Of a stretch of DNA of 64,000 nt, positions 8,207-17,912 are shown piece by piece. The stretch's first letter is position 1; each line of letters opens with the position of its first letter. The notes under the pieces are model-generated. The model was not told the origin of the DNA, ran no database searches, and was given only the letters and a program-made list of their open reading frames with translations. Source of the stretch: Komarekiella delphini-convector SJRDD-AB1 (GTDB lineage Bacteria; Cyanobacteriota; Cyanobacteriia; Cyanobacteriales; Nostocaceae); NCBI RefSeq assembly GCF_014831675.1, contig NZ_VJXY01000004.1:62001-126000 (forward strand). Reading direction: 5' to 3'. A program made the position numbers and the translations under genes.

Positions 8207-9412
8207 CTATGCAGCACAAATCTTATCCTTTTTTCTATTTGTAGAAACTTCCATTGCTTTCATTTGGGTCTTATAATCTTCCCAAGTTTTTTCAAATACG
8301 TCCGACTCATACATCCGCAATAAAACCTCCTCTTTATCAGTTAGATTAGGAAGTTTCAACAACTCCGCCAAAGATACCTGAACTGGGAAAACATCACTAA
8401 ACTTTTGCATTAAGTGAAATATTCTCTTCCTCTGTGATGCAGATGGTTCATCCTGCAATTCTGCATCAATTTGTCGCGGACGGAGATTCACAATTTCTAG
8501 GCTCATATTCACTAAATTCCTCAATCCAAACACAACAAACTCATTAGTTATACCAATAACCCGTCCCACAATTTCCAATTCGGGCCGCAGTCTCTTCTTG
8601 AATTGATATACTTGGTCAAGCTGGAAACGTCGAAACGGATTGCGTAGGCGTAGCCCGTCGCAGACATCGCCATTCAGCATCCAAGCAATACCATCGCCTA
8701 TACTACCTATCTCATCTGCCTCCAGAAGGTCTATTACCTGGTAACAGATATCTTGATTGCAAACAAATTTGTACGCTGCATCAATACTTCGGTTAAATTC
8801 TATCTCCAGTGCAACAACTGCCTTAAATTTTTCCATTTCTCGTAATTGAGAAATTAGTTCAAAAACTTTCTTGCCCTTGTGATAACTACCAACACTTATA
8901 TTTAGGTTTTCTGAAACCTCCTGAATCACGGGTTTACCCTTCTTTAATTGAGACTTACTCTCATTTATCGAATGATTCAAATTTGAATACTTCGATTCAT
9001 TCAAACGACGAGCGCTCTCCCTTTGTCTTTCTTTCGCTTGGGGACGAAGTACGCTCTCCCAGTACTGCCCCTCGTGAAATTTCTGGTAATGAGTCTTCCC
9101 ACCTTCCCGATGGAGATTAAAGTCAAGCACTAGTTTCAAATCTTCTTCAGGCGAACCAGACTCGACAAATTCCACTTTCACAGTGGAAATCCCTAACTGG
9201 CGAGCTATCTGCAAACGACACTTACCTGCCAAGACTACATTAACACCAGTACGTGCAGATACCTTTAAAGATTCAAGAATCCCTTTTTCCGAGATACTTT
9301 TTTCTAAAGCCGGACGTTCCTCATTCTCACCATATATTTCTATCAGCTTCGGATGAACAACCAACTCCGCAGGCGAAATATATACGATTGCCGGATTCTG
9401 CACCTCAGACAT
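8207..9412 (-). CDS. ParB/Srx-fold DNA-binding partition-type protein
   Basis: About 401 residues. The N-terminal ParB-like domain contains ISPAELVVHP, then ALEKSISEKGILESLKVS and VLAGKCRLQIARQLG (the GxxR-type CTP/phosphate loop), then LVLDFNLHREG. A helix-turn-helix-like segment follows (VSENLNISVGSYHKGKKV). The C-terminal third has no clear match. An in-frame GTG lies 18 bp further upstream, but the ATG used here has GGAG 7 nt before it. No ParA-type ATPase is visible nearby, so this could be an orphan partition protein, an accessory replication factor, or a ParB-like regulator. It lies beside the primase-like gene with repeats between. Confidence 0.75.
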   Translation of the reverse strand: MSEVQNPAIVYISPAELVVHPKLIEIYGENEERPALEKSISEKGILESLKVSARTGVNVVLAGKCRLQIARQLGISTVKVEFVESGSPEEDLKLVLDFNLHREGGKTHYQKFHEGQYWESVLRPQAKERQRESARRLNESKYSNLNHSINESKSQLKKGKPVIQEVSENLNISVGSYHKGKKVFELISQLREMEKFKAVVALEIEFNRSIDAAYKFVCNQDICYQVIDLLEADEIGSIGDGIAWMLNGDVCDGLRLRNPFRRFQLDQVYQFKKRLRPELEIVGRVIGITNEFVVFGLRNLVNMSLEIVNLRPRQIDAELQDEPSASQRKRIFHLMQKFSDVFPVQVSLAELLKLPNLTDKEEVLLRMYESDVFEKTWEDYKTQMKAMEVSTNRKKDKICAA

Positions 9413-9778
9413 ATTTATACTCCGGTTCACAAATTGTCAGTCAAAAGATAATTTCAAGAAGTGAAAATCCCAAAAATCAAGCAGAAAAAGCCTATACAGC
9501 AACATTTACAGCGCTTCTATCCCTTGGGAAAATTGATTATTTTAAAAAATAATTAATTCTTGTAAATACCAAAAATTACCTACCAGAAGATTCTCTTTGA
9601 GAGATTTTCTCCCGCAGTAACTATTATTCTCAACCCATTGACAACTAATACAACTGAAGAGATATTTAAGGCACTGATATTGGCACAAAAAGCATCTATC
9701 CGAAGAAAGATTTGTAAAACTGTGTAAACTCATGATATGATGGCTCTAGATAACTAAATTGACAAAACAAAATTCCGT

Positions 9779-9841
9779 CCTGTCTTAGTGACAGGTGGGT
9801 TTGTTTTTTTCTCAAAGCCCTGTTTGCACCAGGGCTTTGAG
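9779..9841 (+). terminator. Terminator-like hairpin followed by a second strong hairpin
   Basis: CCTGTC/GACAGG (9779-9784 with 9790-9795) is followed by TGGG and a T-rich run to 9810, the form of an intrinsic terminator on the plus strand. It is immediately followed by a perfect 12-bp stem, CTCAAAGCCCTG/CAGGGCTTTGAG (9811-9822 with 9830-9841). No plus-strand gene lies upstream, so what it terminates is unknown. The rest of 9434-9934 shows no supported gene. Confidence 0.6.
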
Positions 9842-9934
9842 TGAATTTTTAGGAAAAATGGACTCTACAAAAAAAGTATATCAGGCTTAATTCCATTTGG
9901 CAAAATTGTACAGTAAAGAGGGGTAAATTTTTAG

Positions 9935-10390
9935 ATGCCTCGTCTTCAAATACTAAATTCTATTGAAAAGCAAGCACTAGAGCACATAGCAGCGACCAGC
10001 AGCGATGAAGTTAGCAAAAGAGCGAAAATTCTGCTGGGACTAAACGAAGGCAAAAAATATGTAGCCTTAGCCCAAGAGATTGGCGTAACCGAAAACTCAA
10101 TAGCAAAGTGGAAAAAAAGATGGACATCAAGTACCATCTTGTCACAAACCCAGGAGTCGGCGATCGCAAAAGCTAACGAGGTATTAGGTGTAAACGTAGG
10201 CAGACCTAAGAAGTGCAAAAGTACAGAGGCGAGCAAAATCGTCGAAATCAGCGAATGGAGCAAGAACCGAAAACCCAGTCGTTCAAAGCACCATTACCAT
10301 ACGCAGGTAGCTGAGGAAGCTACTCGGAGGGGATTACCGACATTATCGCCAAGAAGTATAGGACGCATTTTGGAAGCTCAACCTCAATAG
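9935..10390 (+). pseudogene. IS630-family transposase, N-terminal (OrfA) remnant
   Basis: 151 residues matching the DNA-binding half of IS630-type transposases. Two helix-turn-helix regions are visible (KYVALAQEIGVTENSIAKWKKRW at about 41-63; VAEEATRRGLPTLSPRSIGRIL near the end) with a basic linker between. The DDE catalytic half that normally follows is absent: downstream DNA after the stop at 10390 soon enters the convergent membrane-protein gene. I therefore call it a truncated insertion-sequence remnant. It could still bind DNA. Terminal inverted repeats were not identified. Confidence 0.75.
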
Positions 10391-10472
10391 AAAGAATCAT
10401 CAAGCAAGAACGATCCTATCTCGAAGAAGTAGTTTTGAAATCCCAGTTTTTACCGAGGCTTTTCATCAAACT

Positions 10473-10979
10473 CTAAGCAAGCATTTCCACAAACTCGACC
10501 ACTTGAGCAGAAATCACTTGTTGTGCGATCAGAAAGTCAACGAGTCCATCGAGTTTTTTACGGTTGTAGACGGTAGAATAGCCTTGAATCTGGCGTTCCT
10601 TGCAAAACTGTCGCAGTTTCCGCGCACCTAAACCCAAAAGCTTTTTCCTCTCTTCCGTAACATCTATTAGCACAAGTTGTCTGGCTTCATCCGCAAACCT
10701 AGTTTCAACAACTGACGGCGCAGTTTCAATAATCGAAGATTCTGGTTGAGAAAATTCTTTCTCATTAGAAACAGCACCAATCACAGTCAAATCCCCCTGA
10801 GTTTCCAAAACTGGCAATTCTTCAGAAATCACCGCAGCGCTATTACTAACTTGAAGTGATGCTGATTGAGCAGGGACAAAAATCACGTACAAGATTGGGA
10901 AGATAATCAAAAACAACTCGATTGGAAACAAAACATCGTTAACAGATTGCACAAAAGGTGATATCGCAAAAGCAGACAT
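10473..10979 (-). CDS. Membrane protein with C-terminal Rho-N/SAP-like domain
   Basis: 168 residues of unknown function. An N-terminal hydrophobic helix (about 16-36) is followed by an acidic, Ser/Glu-rich linker. The C-terminal 45-residue segment containing LGARKLRQFCKERQI and YNRKKLDGLVDFLI resembles the Rho N-terminal / SAP-type small helical DNA/RNA-binding fold. ATG start with GGAGG 9 nt upstream. Its leader carries a strong GC hairpin (11034-11058). It is the last gene of the long leftward block; a membrane-tethered nucleic-acid-binding role is inference. Confidence 0.6.
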   Translation of the reverse strand: MSAFAISPFVQSVNDVLFPIELFLIIFPILYVIFVPAQSASLQVSNSAAVISEELPVLETQGDLTVIGAVSNEKEFSQPESSIIETAPSVVETRFADEARQLVLIDVTEERKKLLGLGARKLRQFCKERQIQGYSTVYNRKKLDGLVDFLIAQQVISAQVVEFVEMLA

Positions 10980-11033
10980 AATGTGATTCCTCCATGAATT
11001 ACTGATGGGCGGCGTTGTAACGGCTTGCCACCC

Positions 11034-11058
11034 AGTAGCGGGGGGAAACCCCCGTACT
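11034..11058 (-). repeat. Strong GC-rich hairpin in the leader of the membrane protein gene
   Basis: AGTAGCGGGGG pairs with CCCCCGTACT (one bulged G) around a GAAA loop, about 55 bp before the start codon of the gene ending at 10473. It could be a transcript-stability or terminator-like element, or a copy of a dispersed Nostoc palindromic repeat; I cannot tell which. Confidence 0.55.
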
Positions 11059-11250
11059 GAGTGAAAACTTTTACACGTATCCCATCCACCAGTAGGAGGA
11101 AGGAGGGTAAATTGCCTTTAAGCAATTAGACGAACCAAGTTTTCCAAAATTTGCAGATGTTGAATTTTATAAATTACCAATCCAAGATACAGAAATTACA
11201 AAAATGCGATTTTTCCGACTTGCACCCGCAGCTTTTAGAAACTTCCTTAT

Positions 11251-12516
11251 TCATCCCAGCACTCCAGATTTTTTACTCTTAAGGTAGTTGACGTAACTAA
11301 CCAAGTTGTAGTTATATTTGAGTTCTTGGGGAACAAAAGTTGAGTAAGGATGCAGCGCTACACCATCACGACGAAAGTGATGACAGGGCGCATATATATC
11401 AAAAAATATGGATATCTCATCACCATCAACCTCTATTTGGGCTATGCCTTTGAGTTCCTTTGCAAACTCTGAAACTTGCCCTGATGCTACGTAGTCAAAG
11501 ACCACTACATTTCGAGTGCGGAAATACTGGATGTAGGAAAGAAGTCTCACTTCCGTACCAAGCTCAAGCACTTTGTCAGAATGTTTCAGCAAGATACCGG
11601 AATAAGAAAAAGAAAACCTACGATTAGCGTATTCATCCCACAAAATAAGGTCGCCGTACAACTTGCAAATATTCGCCTGATTGGACGATATTTCTCTATT
11701 TAAGTTTTCGACAACACCATCATCTTCAAATGGAAACAACGCCTTACGTTCATCCCATTGCTTATCTGGACAGCAACCATCTTCAAACCATCCGTATGGA
11801 TGAATGCCACAAACAATATTATTGGCACCATGCAGTAACTTACACCCAGCACATACTTGCAAATAGCAAGAAGTAAATTCTTCGCTATTAACTGCATTAA
11901 CATAGCGTCGGTGTATCTCTAAATGCTCCTCTAAAGCTTTACAAGGTAAAGGCTTATATGAGGAAAAGGTTTGTCCAATTAATTTGTCTGGATCGGTTTC
12001 GTCATAGATTACTGCCAAGTCGTCAATATGGTGAGAACGTAATTCTTCGTAAAGTACCAATTTTCGATACGGTTCTTCTTCAAATCTGCAAACAACCAAG
12101 CCCTTTAAATCAGAATATCCCTCAAAATTCATCACCGTGTAAGTGTAAATCAAAGGTACACTATTAGATTTTTCAAAGCTCTTAGGTTTTATTAATACAA
12201 GCGGTTTTGTCTCAGCTATTTTTGCGGTTTCTCTACTCGAATTAGTTTCCTCCGATTCTTCAACAACACTTAAGAAAGCACCGCCCAAGGAAGCAACAAT
12301 AATTCCGGTAAAGCCCAATACAATAGCACTAATGCCGATATAGGCTATTTGTTCAGAGCGTTCTTTCTCAACGATTGGGAATCCGCCCTTAGCTAAGTAC
12401 AATAAGCCCAGTCCAGAAAAAGTTGCTATAGCGCCCAAACCAATAGCAGTCAAAGACACCATTCCAAAAGCAGCATTAAAGTTCCTCAAGCAATTAAACG
12501 CAAACTTCTTCAACAT
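11251..12516 (-). CDS. Unknown membrane protein with two N-terminal helices and Cys-rich centre
   Basis: 421 residues, no family recognised. Two hydrophobic helices (about 15-40 and 57-84) are followed by a long soluble part, predicted intracellular by the positive N-terminus. A cysteine/histidine cluster lies near residues 220-250 (CYLQVCAGCKLLHG, then CGIHPYG, then DGCCPDKQW), suggesting metal binding. Strong ribosome site (GGAGG 8 nt before the ATG). Same strand and spacing style as the upstream P-loop, RusA and FtsK genes, so probably part of the same functional block. Confidence 0.6.
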   Translation of the reverse strand: MLKKFAFNCLRNFNAAFGMVSLTAIGLGAIATFSGLGLLYLAKGGFPIVEKERSEQIAYIGISAIVLGFTGIIVASLGGAFLSVVEESEETNSSRETAKIAETKPLVLIKPKSFEKSNSVPLIYTYTVMNFEGYSDLKGLVVCRFEEEPYRKLVLYEELRSHHIDDLAVIYDETDPDKLIGQTFSSYKPLPCKALEEHLEIHRRYVNAVNSEEFTSCYLQVCAGCKLLHGANNIVCGIHPYGWFEDGCCPDKQWDERKALFPFEDDGVVENLNREISSNQANICKLYGDLILWDEYANRRFSFSYSGILLKHSDKVLELGTEVRLLSYIQYFRTRNVVVFDYVASGQVSEFAKELKGIAQIEVDGDEISIFFDIYAPCHHFRRDGVALHPYSTFVPQELKYNYNLVSYVNYLKSKKSGVLG

Positions 12517-12786
12517 AATTCATCCCTCCAAAATGCAGGTTACAAGGTTTTTAATTACTCTTGCCCCGGCATGAATTGGGATTTGCTGAGAACTACACTA
12601 CTAACCTACCCCTTACTCTATTAACAATTCCAAAACTATTAATAGATTCGTACTCGTTAATTTTCAGTATCGGCAGTAGTTTCATCCTCAAGAGTGATAG
12701 CAAGAGTCGAACTTGCTTTATTGCTTAAAACAACACTCCACCCAGAGCGGAATATCACCATAAAACGATATCTAAAAGCCATATAT

Positions 12787-13266
12787 CTACTGTCCAAAAG
12801 TCCAAGTATTAGTTTCGTTTAATTCCAATTTTTCAAAATAGTTAGCAAAACCTGGAAAATGAAAATATTCTAGCGGCATTCGAGATATTAATAGTAAAGA
12901 AAAATTTTCTAATTGAGCTAACTGTTGTAATCGAAATAAGTCGTTGCTAAAAGTATTACTAACAAAGTGTAATCTATCAAAGTTATCTATCACCAGCAGC
13001 CTATTATAACCATCAGATAATTTGCTTATGATATTTTGCCAATCCTGCTGATAGTAAAAGCTGAAGCTAATAGGAATAATGTTAAATAGATGATCCACAC
13101 TAAAAGGATATTCAAGATTGAGGTAAACAGACTCTAAGTTAATATCCTTGAGTAAACAGTTTTTAACAGTAAGAGTCTTACCAATATTTGGCTTGCCCCA
13201 TAGGTTAATATTCTTGCCTGCATTTACCTGATCGATTAACTGACGGTAGTCTTTATAACGTAACAT
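12787..13266 (-). CDS. Small P-loop ATPase (AAA/STAND-like)
   Basis: About 159 residues. Walker A GKPNIGKT near the N-terminus, Walker B LLVIDNFD near residue 75, and a possible sensor-1 LLLISRMP at about 124. The protein is minimal: no lid or effector domain. An ATG 9 bp upstream is also in frame, but the start used here has AAAGGA at proper spacing. It resembles the ATPase cores of IstB/TniB-like or STAND proteins without matching one closely. It lies downstream of RusA-like and FtsK-like genes, consistent with DNA processing. Confidence 0.65.
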   Translation of the reverse strand: MLRYKDYRQLIDQVNAGKNINLWGKPNIGKTLTVKNCLLKDINLESVYLNLEYPFSVDHLFNIIPISFSFYYQQDWQNIISKLSDGYNRLLVIDNFDRLHFVSNTFSNDLFRLQQLAQLENFSLLLISRMPLEYFHFPGFANYFEKLELNETNTWTFGQ

Positions 13267-13300
13267 TATCGTCATCCTTTAAATTCAATATATCCATAAA

Positions 13301-13759
13301 TTAAATTGATACTAAATATGCGATTTTTTGGCTATACTTTTCTAAGCTGTTTCGGGAAAATTGGTTAGATACAATAAAATTATCTAACAGGAAATCAGGT
13401 GATTGTGAAAGTCTCAACAGCACACCATCATCACCACTACTGCGATGATAATAATGAACTACAGGCGATTGGATAACTGTCAAGTTATCGTTACGGATTG
13501 CTTGTCCTGTAACCAGACCATCCATGATAAATTTGGCGGCAGCAGCTACGTTATCGCCATCTCTTCCAAAATTTTTGAGATACCAATGAAATTCCATCCA
13601 AACTGTACTATCCAAACAAAATTCACATTCTCTAACAAATTCACCAATTAAATTTGTCCAATACTTCTTAAGTTCAGCGCTCGCTTGCCAACCCGACCGT
13701 GCCTGGTTAATAATTTCGTTCATACTAGGGGGTAAAGGCATCGTTAGTTCAAATATCAT
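13301..13759 (-). CDS. RusA-like Holliday-junction resolvase
   Basis: About 152 residues. The RusA signature is present: MPLPPSMNEI at the start, the acidic motif FGRDGDNVAAAAKFIMDGL (DxDN followed by the helix ending DGL), and then NDN replacing the usual DD at about residue 113. RusA enzymes cleave four-way junctions and are typical of phages and plasmids. The start overlaps the end of the FtsK-like gene; ATG at 13759 and GTG at 13771 are both possible. The C-terminal 40 residues are outside the family core. Role in resolving recombination or transfer intermediates is inferred from context. Confidence 0.75.
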   Translation of the reverse strand: MIFELTMPLPPSMNEIINQARSGWQASAELKKYWTNLIGEFVRECEFCLDSTVWMEFHWYLKNFGRDGDNVAAAAKFIMDGLVTGQAIRNDNLTVIQSPVVHYYHRSSGDDGVLLRLSQSPDFLLDNFIVSNQFSRNSLEKYSQKIAYLVSI

Positions 13760-15911
13760 CTTCCTCACCACCTTTCAAGCTATTTAAAAATTCCTCAACA
13801 ACGTTTCTGAATTTCTTGTATGACCTACCATCTTGGCGGGATAAATTGAATACCGCTTTGACAATTTCATCAAGTTGATAACCCTTTTGATACAAATTAA
13901 AAATTGAGTTTCTTGCTTCTTCGTCAAGCTGTACTTTAAAACTAAAACTACCCTCAAAATCGGTCTTAGACTGCTTAATTTTAGTAACAGCAGTGGCTTT
14001 AGATTTACCAGTGTCATTACTACTCTCGCCATACAAACTAGCGACAAATTCATCAAAGTCTAACCCAGATTTCCAGGCTGTATAGGGGTCGTTCTGGTTT
14101 TTTGCTTCCAAGAGTAACTGCTGGAAGTATTCAGGGTCTTCATCGTCTGCCACATAAAGCGCCTGAAGTCGCATCACCTCAGTCGTCTTGTACAAAAAAT
14201 CTCCGTACCCCAATAAATACACCGCACGCTTGTCTTTATCGTCCCCAAGAATAATACAGCTGTCTTCAGGGCGGGTTGTAACAAAGGCTGTCTTGGCTGG
14301 AAAGTTTGAGCGAATCAACGGGTCTATCACGTTTTTGTCAGGTCGTTGGGTGTATAAAAGTACGTGAATCCCCGCACCACCTGCTTTTGCAAGCAACTTC
14401 ATCAGTGCAGTCTCAATGCGATCGCAGTAGTTATCATCAGAAAGTAGATCGAAACACTCGTCAATTAGACAAATCACTCGCGGCATGACAAAATCAGGTG
14501 CGAACCGTAAGTTGTACTGTGCGATCGTTTCAATACTGCTGTGGCGCTCAAATTCCTGGTAGCGCAATTCCATCTCTTCAACCAAGTAATCGAGTAAGTT
14601 AGCGGTAGACTCTGCATCACGCGCAACTGGGGCAACAAGATGGGGAAGCCCATCAAATTTACCAAAGGTCACGCGCTTGACATCCGAAAGCGCCAACCGA
14701 ACAACAGAAGGGGGATATCGCCGCACTAAATACAAGATTGCTGCTTTCTCAAACTGCGACTTTCCTCCCCGCGTCCGCCCACCACCCAGGATATGAGTCA
14801 CGTTATCGCTATAAAGGGGAATTTCGACATAAGTGCCATCAACATCAACACCACCGGGGATAGATACTGAATGAATGTCAGGTTCGCCCTCAAAAGTAAA
14901 GTAATTGCGGAAATAGGCAAATTGTCTGTCTAACCGGGGTATATCAAATACAACTCCTCCAGGCACTACACTCACCATTGGTGCAACTTTCAAGCCTAAC
15001 TCTTCACCAAGCTGCTGTACTAAATCATTACCGATGTCTTCTACTTTCTTATAACTAACACCCCGTCCCAGTTTTACCCTAATACGGTTAAAAGTAGGGC
15101 CATTTTTAGCATCAACATACTTAGCATTAATATTAAAATCCTCTAAGGTATCAACTAATAGTTTACCCGCCTGTCCCATAGTTAAAATATTTGAATTAAC
15201 AATCTCATTATCTAAATATTTAGGCTCTCTTAAAATAATTGCTCCATCTCTTGCCTGCTTTAAATCTATTGGTTTACCTGTGGCACGCGCAACAAGCACT
15301 GCCGTTCGGCAGCAATAGTTTTTAATGAAGTTATCTCTGGTTTGATTAGCTAAATCAGTAAAGTAACTAATTGTTTCATTACTTAAAAATAAATTATAAA
15401 GATTCTTTTGAACTACTTCATAGCCAATCTGCTTGAGATAAATATTTTTGATTGATTCTATATATTCAAATAAATCTTCGATTGGCGATCTACTAACTAT
15501 CTCAATCATTTGTTGATACACGTTATTTTGCTCCCACTGCGATGGCATCCGATTGAGATGAATATATTCAAGTGCATAACGTACAAATTCATATTGGTTT
15601 AAAGTACAGTGTTCTGCACATATTGATAATACTTCTTCATCTTTTGTACCTGCAATTACTGATTCGTATATTACCTGAAATAAAAATTCTAAATTAAATT
15701 CAACAACTGGACGTGATAATTTTGCTCTAAAATCAATCTGCTTTAAAACTGTTTCAGCATAAGAAACCATTGGGTCAGGTAAAGCTTCCCGTACATTATC
15801 TATAATCTCTTCATTGTCCAAACCATCTTGTTTGGCCTGTACAATTGCAGTCAAAAGCTGTTGTTTTTGAAATTCAATATTAGCATTATTGTCATTATAT
15901 GTTAGTGACAT
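13749..15911 (-). CDS. FtsK/SpoIIIE-like DNA translocase
   Basis: 720 residues. The first 240 have no clear family and no evident transmembrane segments. From about 240 to 330 there is a segment resembling the FtsK alpha/beta region, and from about 340 a RecA-like motor with Walker A GGGRTRGGKS (376-385) and Walker B VICLIDECFDLL (479-490). An HTH-like helical tail (about 670-715) could act like a gamma-type DNA reader. FtsK-type motors pump double-stranded DNA; in actinobacterial conjugation (TraB) one such motor suffices for transfer. It sits between two peptidoglycan hydrolases upstream and RusA downstream. How it would reach the membrane without helices of its own is unclear; the neighbouring small membrane proteins are candidates. 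Confidence 0.85.
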   Translation of the reverse strand: MSLTYNDNNANIEFQKQQLLTAIVQAKQDGLDNEEIIDNVREALPDPMVSYAETVLKQIDFRAKLSRPVVEFNLEFLFQVIYESVIAGTKDEEVLSICAEHCTLNQYEFVRYALEYIHLNRMPSQWEQNNVYQQMIEIVSRSPIEDLFEYIESIKNIYLKQIGYEVVQKNLYNLFLSNETISYFTDLANQTRDNFIKNYCCRTAVLVARATGKPIDLKQARDGAIILREPKYLDNEIVNSNILTMGQAGKLLVDTLEDFNINAKYVDAKNGPTFNRIRVKLGRGVSYKKVEDIGNDLVQQLGEELGLKVAPMVSVVPGGVVFDIPRLDRQFAYFRNYFTFEGEPDIHSVSIPGGVDVDGTYVEIPLYSDNVTHILGGGRTRGGKSQFEKAAILYLVRRYPPSVVRLALSDVKRVTFGKFDGLPHLVAPVARDAESTANLLDYLVEEMELRYQEFERHSSIETIAQYNLRFAPDFVMPRVICLIDECFDLLSDDNYCDRIETALMKLLAKAGGAGIHVLLYTQRPDKNVIDPLIRSNFPAKTAFVTTRPEDSCIILGDDKDKRAVYLLGYGDFLYKTTEVMRLQALYVADDEDPEYFQQLLLEAKNQNDPYTAWKSGLDFDEFVASLYGESSNDTGKSKATAVTKIKQSKTDFEGSFSFKVQLDEEARNSIFNLYQKGYQLDEIVKAVFNLSRQDGRSYKKFRNVVEEFLNSLKGGEEDDI

Positions 15912-16016
15912 TATTTTTTAATTATTATAATAATAAAATCATGGAATCATCAAATAGAAACTACTATCAAAAGTCAATGAACCTAACTTAAAACGTAAAT
16001 GGTACAAACCTTTATC

Positions 16017-16841
16017 CTATTTTCGACCTTCATAAACTACCAGCATTTTTTGATAATAATTACGTAACTCTTTTATACTGCGTGGATTTTGATTGTACGA
16101 GTTGCAAATAAGACTGGCCCATACCCTACCTACTTTACACATAGCAGTATCAAACCTTCCTGCTTCAATGTCACTTAAAGCATTATTACGACGAATATAT
16201 TCAATTGCCATCTTGTCCTGAGAAGCTGGACTAAAATCCTTCAAGTTTAACTTTGGCTGAATGTCATACCAACTTTTATCCAACATTTGATAAGCGCCAG
16301 CCGCAGTTGAACAAACATTTTTACCATTAATAGGAGCGCACTGTTTCTTTAATGGGTGTGTAGAAAAATTATTAAAAGTTCCGTTAAATACTAACGTGCG
16401 GTAACTTTCTGGTTCACTAGTTCCTGTTTCTGCCCAACGAATTGTTGCTAAAAAAGCACTCAATCGTGGTGAATAAGGATATGGTGAGTAAGAACTTGTA
16501 CTAACTCTTCCTCTTAAACTATTTAACGACGCTGAAGAAACACCAGTACTTTGAGAAATTGAAAAATAAATTCCCAAAGTAATTAAGGAAGCAGTTGACA
16601 AATGAATGGGTTGAAAACGAGATAAAAATTGATGGCGAGGACTCAAAATCAACCCACCTAAACCACCAACAATAAACCCAAATTTCCAACTATCAAGTGC
16701 TTTACCAAAACTACGCACCTGACAGACCGTATCTGCACCCTTTGATACCAATCCACATGGTAGTGAAGCTACTCTATAAGAAAATGCAATAGAGCAAGCT
16801 GCACCAACCAAACCTGATATAAAAATCGGTACAATTTGCAT
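16017..16841 (-). CDS. Membrane-anchored muramidase (phage-lysozyme-like, GH104/COG4678 type)
   Basis: About 274 residues: two or three N-terminal hydrophobic segments within the first 105, then a lysozyme-like domain. Conserved pieces are FLATIRWAETGT (with the probable catalytic Glu), STAAGAYQML followed by SWYDI, and a C-terminal RVWASLICN. This is the arrangement of lambda-lysozyme-like muramidases that cut the glycan strand. ATG chosen over an upstream TTG because of the purine-rich sequence before it. Next to an M23 endopeptidase and an FtsK-like motor, it probably opens peptidoglycan for an envelope-spanning machine; lysis is an alternative. Confidence 0.8.
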   Translation of the reverse strand: MQIVPIFISGLVGAACSIAFSYRVASLPCGLVSKGADTVCQVRSFGKALDSWKFGFIVGGLGGLILSPRHQFLSRFQPIHLSTASLITLGIYFSISQSTGVSSASLNSLRGRVSTSSYSPYPYSPRLSAFLATIRWAETGTSEPESYRTLVFNGTFNNFSTHPLKKQCAPINGKNVCSTAAGAYQMLDKSWYDIQPKLNLKDFSPASQDKMAIEYIRRNNALSDIEAGRFDTAMCKVGRVWASLICNSYNQNPRSIKELRNYYQKMLVVYEGRK

Positions 16842-16867
16842 TTCTCTTACCAATAGCTAAATAACCT

Positions 16868-17512
16868 TCAACGATTAGTTAAATACTCGTGTAAATAAGG
16901 GCGGGGGTTCTGCGCTACACCATTAACTTGAACTTCAAAATGTAAATGCGGCCCCGTTGAAAAGCCTGTACTACCCACTGCTGCAATCATCTGCCCGCGC
17001 ACAACCTGTTGTCCCTGCTGTACATACAGCTGACTGGCATGACCGTAGAGAGTAGATAAACCTCTTTGATGCTGAATAATAACTGCTTTGCCGTAACCAC
17101 CCTTGTCGCCTGCAAAAACTACTCGACCAGCATCAACCGTATAAATTGGTGTACCTTCTGCTGCACCAAAATCCATCCCCGCATGAAACTTGCGATCGCC
17201 TGTAATGGGGTGTGTCCGCCAACCAAACTCTGAGGTAACAGGAGAACCAGGCGCAGTTGGAAAAGCAATTCGACCATTATTTAAAACCTTGTTACTAGTT
17301 CTGGGTAGTATTAGACCCTGGAGAGATTTAACTAACAGTTGAGATTCAATCCATCCAGAAACCTGGGGAACGACCATAGCTGCAATTACAACTGAAGTTG
17401 CGATCGCATATCTCCAATTTGCACTCGAACTAGTATCAACCGTCTCATCCAAACTAGTTACAGTCGAATTGCTAACCTCTTTGTCACCGTTAGTTTCAAA
17501 GATTATTCGCAT
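16868..17512 (-). CDS. M23 (LytM) peptidoglycan endopeptidase, membrane-anchored
   Basis: About 214 residues. One hydrophobic stretch (about 30-50) is followed by a complete M23 domain: SEFGWRTHPITGDRKFHAGMDFG (zinc His and Asp), YGHASQLYVQQGQQVVRGQ, then GPHLHFEV (HxH zinc and catalytic motif). M23 enzymes cleave peptide crosslinks. The start used is the ATG 4 nt after the stop of the upstream small gene; longer in-frame starts exist but overlap that gene. It forms a pair with the muramidase immediately downstream. Confidence 0.88.
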   Translation of the reverse strand: MRIIFETNGDKEVSNSTVTSLDETVDTSSSANWRYAIATSVVIAAMVVPQVSGWIESQLLVKSLQGLILPRTSNKVLNNGRIAFPTAPGSPVTSEFGWRTHPITGDRKFHAGMDFGAAEGTPIYTVDAGRVVFAGDKGGYGKAVIIQHQRGLSTLYGHASQLYVQQGQQVVRGQMIAAVGSTGFSTGPHLHFEVQVNGVAQNPRPYLHEYLTNR

Positions 17513-17516
17513 TACC

Positions 17517-17879
17517 TCAACGCCTTTTTGCATTAGCAGGAGAAACCTGCCAACAACCAATCTTTGCAGTACTCAATACTTCCTCAAAGTCATTCCTAAC
17601 CACACGGCAGTTAGGAGAATTTAAGCCATCTCCAGATGTTGCAGCTTCTCTAACTTGAGGGGAGTAACGTGTAGGAACAGGAGTAGGGACAACAGCCGAC
17701 GATGAAAACTGAAGCTTTTGTGCCAACGCCACAGCATTACGCCAGTTGTAAAACTGCAAATATCCCGGTTGCAAGATATCTGCAATCCATACCAGCAGTA
17801 CGAACCAAAAAATTGCCTTTACCACAAGACGTACCGAGAAGTATAGGAGCCGCGTTTTTCTAAAGCACAGAATAAACAC
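17517..17879 (-). CDS. Small single-pass membrane protein of unknown function
   Basis: 120 residues; no family recognised. One N-terminal membrane helix (about 12-35) and a soluble tail with a Pro-rich linker and two cysteines (NCRVV and GCWQV). The start is uncertain: the only candidates are GTG-type codons and the IscB element ends within about 35 bp upstream, so the original 5' end may have been displaced by that insertion. It is 4 bp from the M23 gene, implying coupled translation. Confidence 0.5.
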   Translation of the reverse strand: MFILCFRKTRLLYFSVRLVVKAIFWFVLLVWIADILQPGYLQFYNWRNAVALAQKLQFSSSAVVPTPVPTRYSPQVREAATSGDGLNSPNCRVVRNDFEEVLSTAKIGCWQVSPANAKRR

Positions 17880-17912
17880 GAATCAGACAGTTTTAACTGC
17901 CGTGAATATTTA

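Noticed and set aside
9542-9733. Short minus-strand Cys-rich frame
   Set aside because: No ribosome site, no homologous feel, and AT-rich composition; treated as chance.
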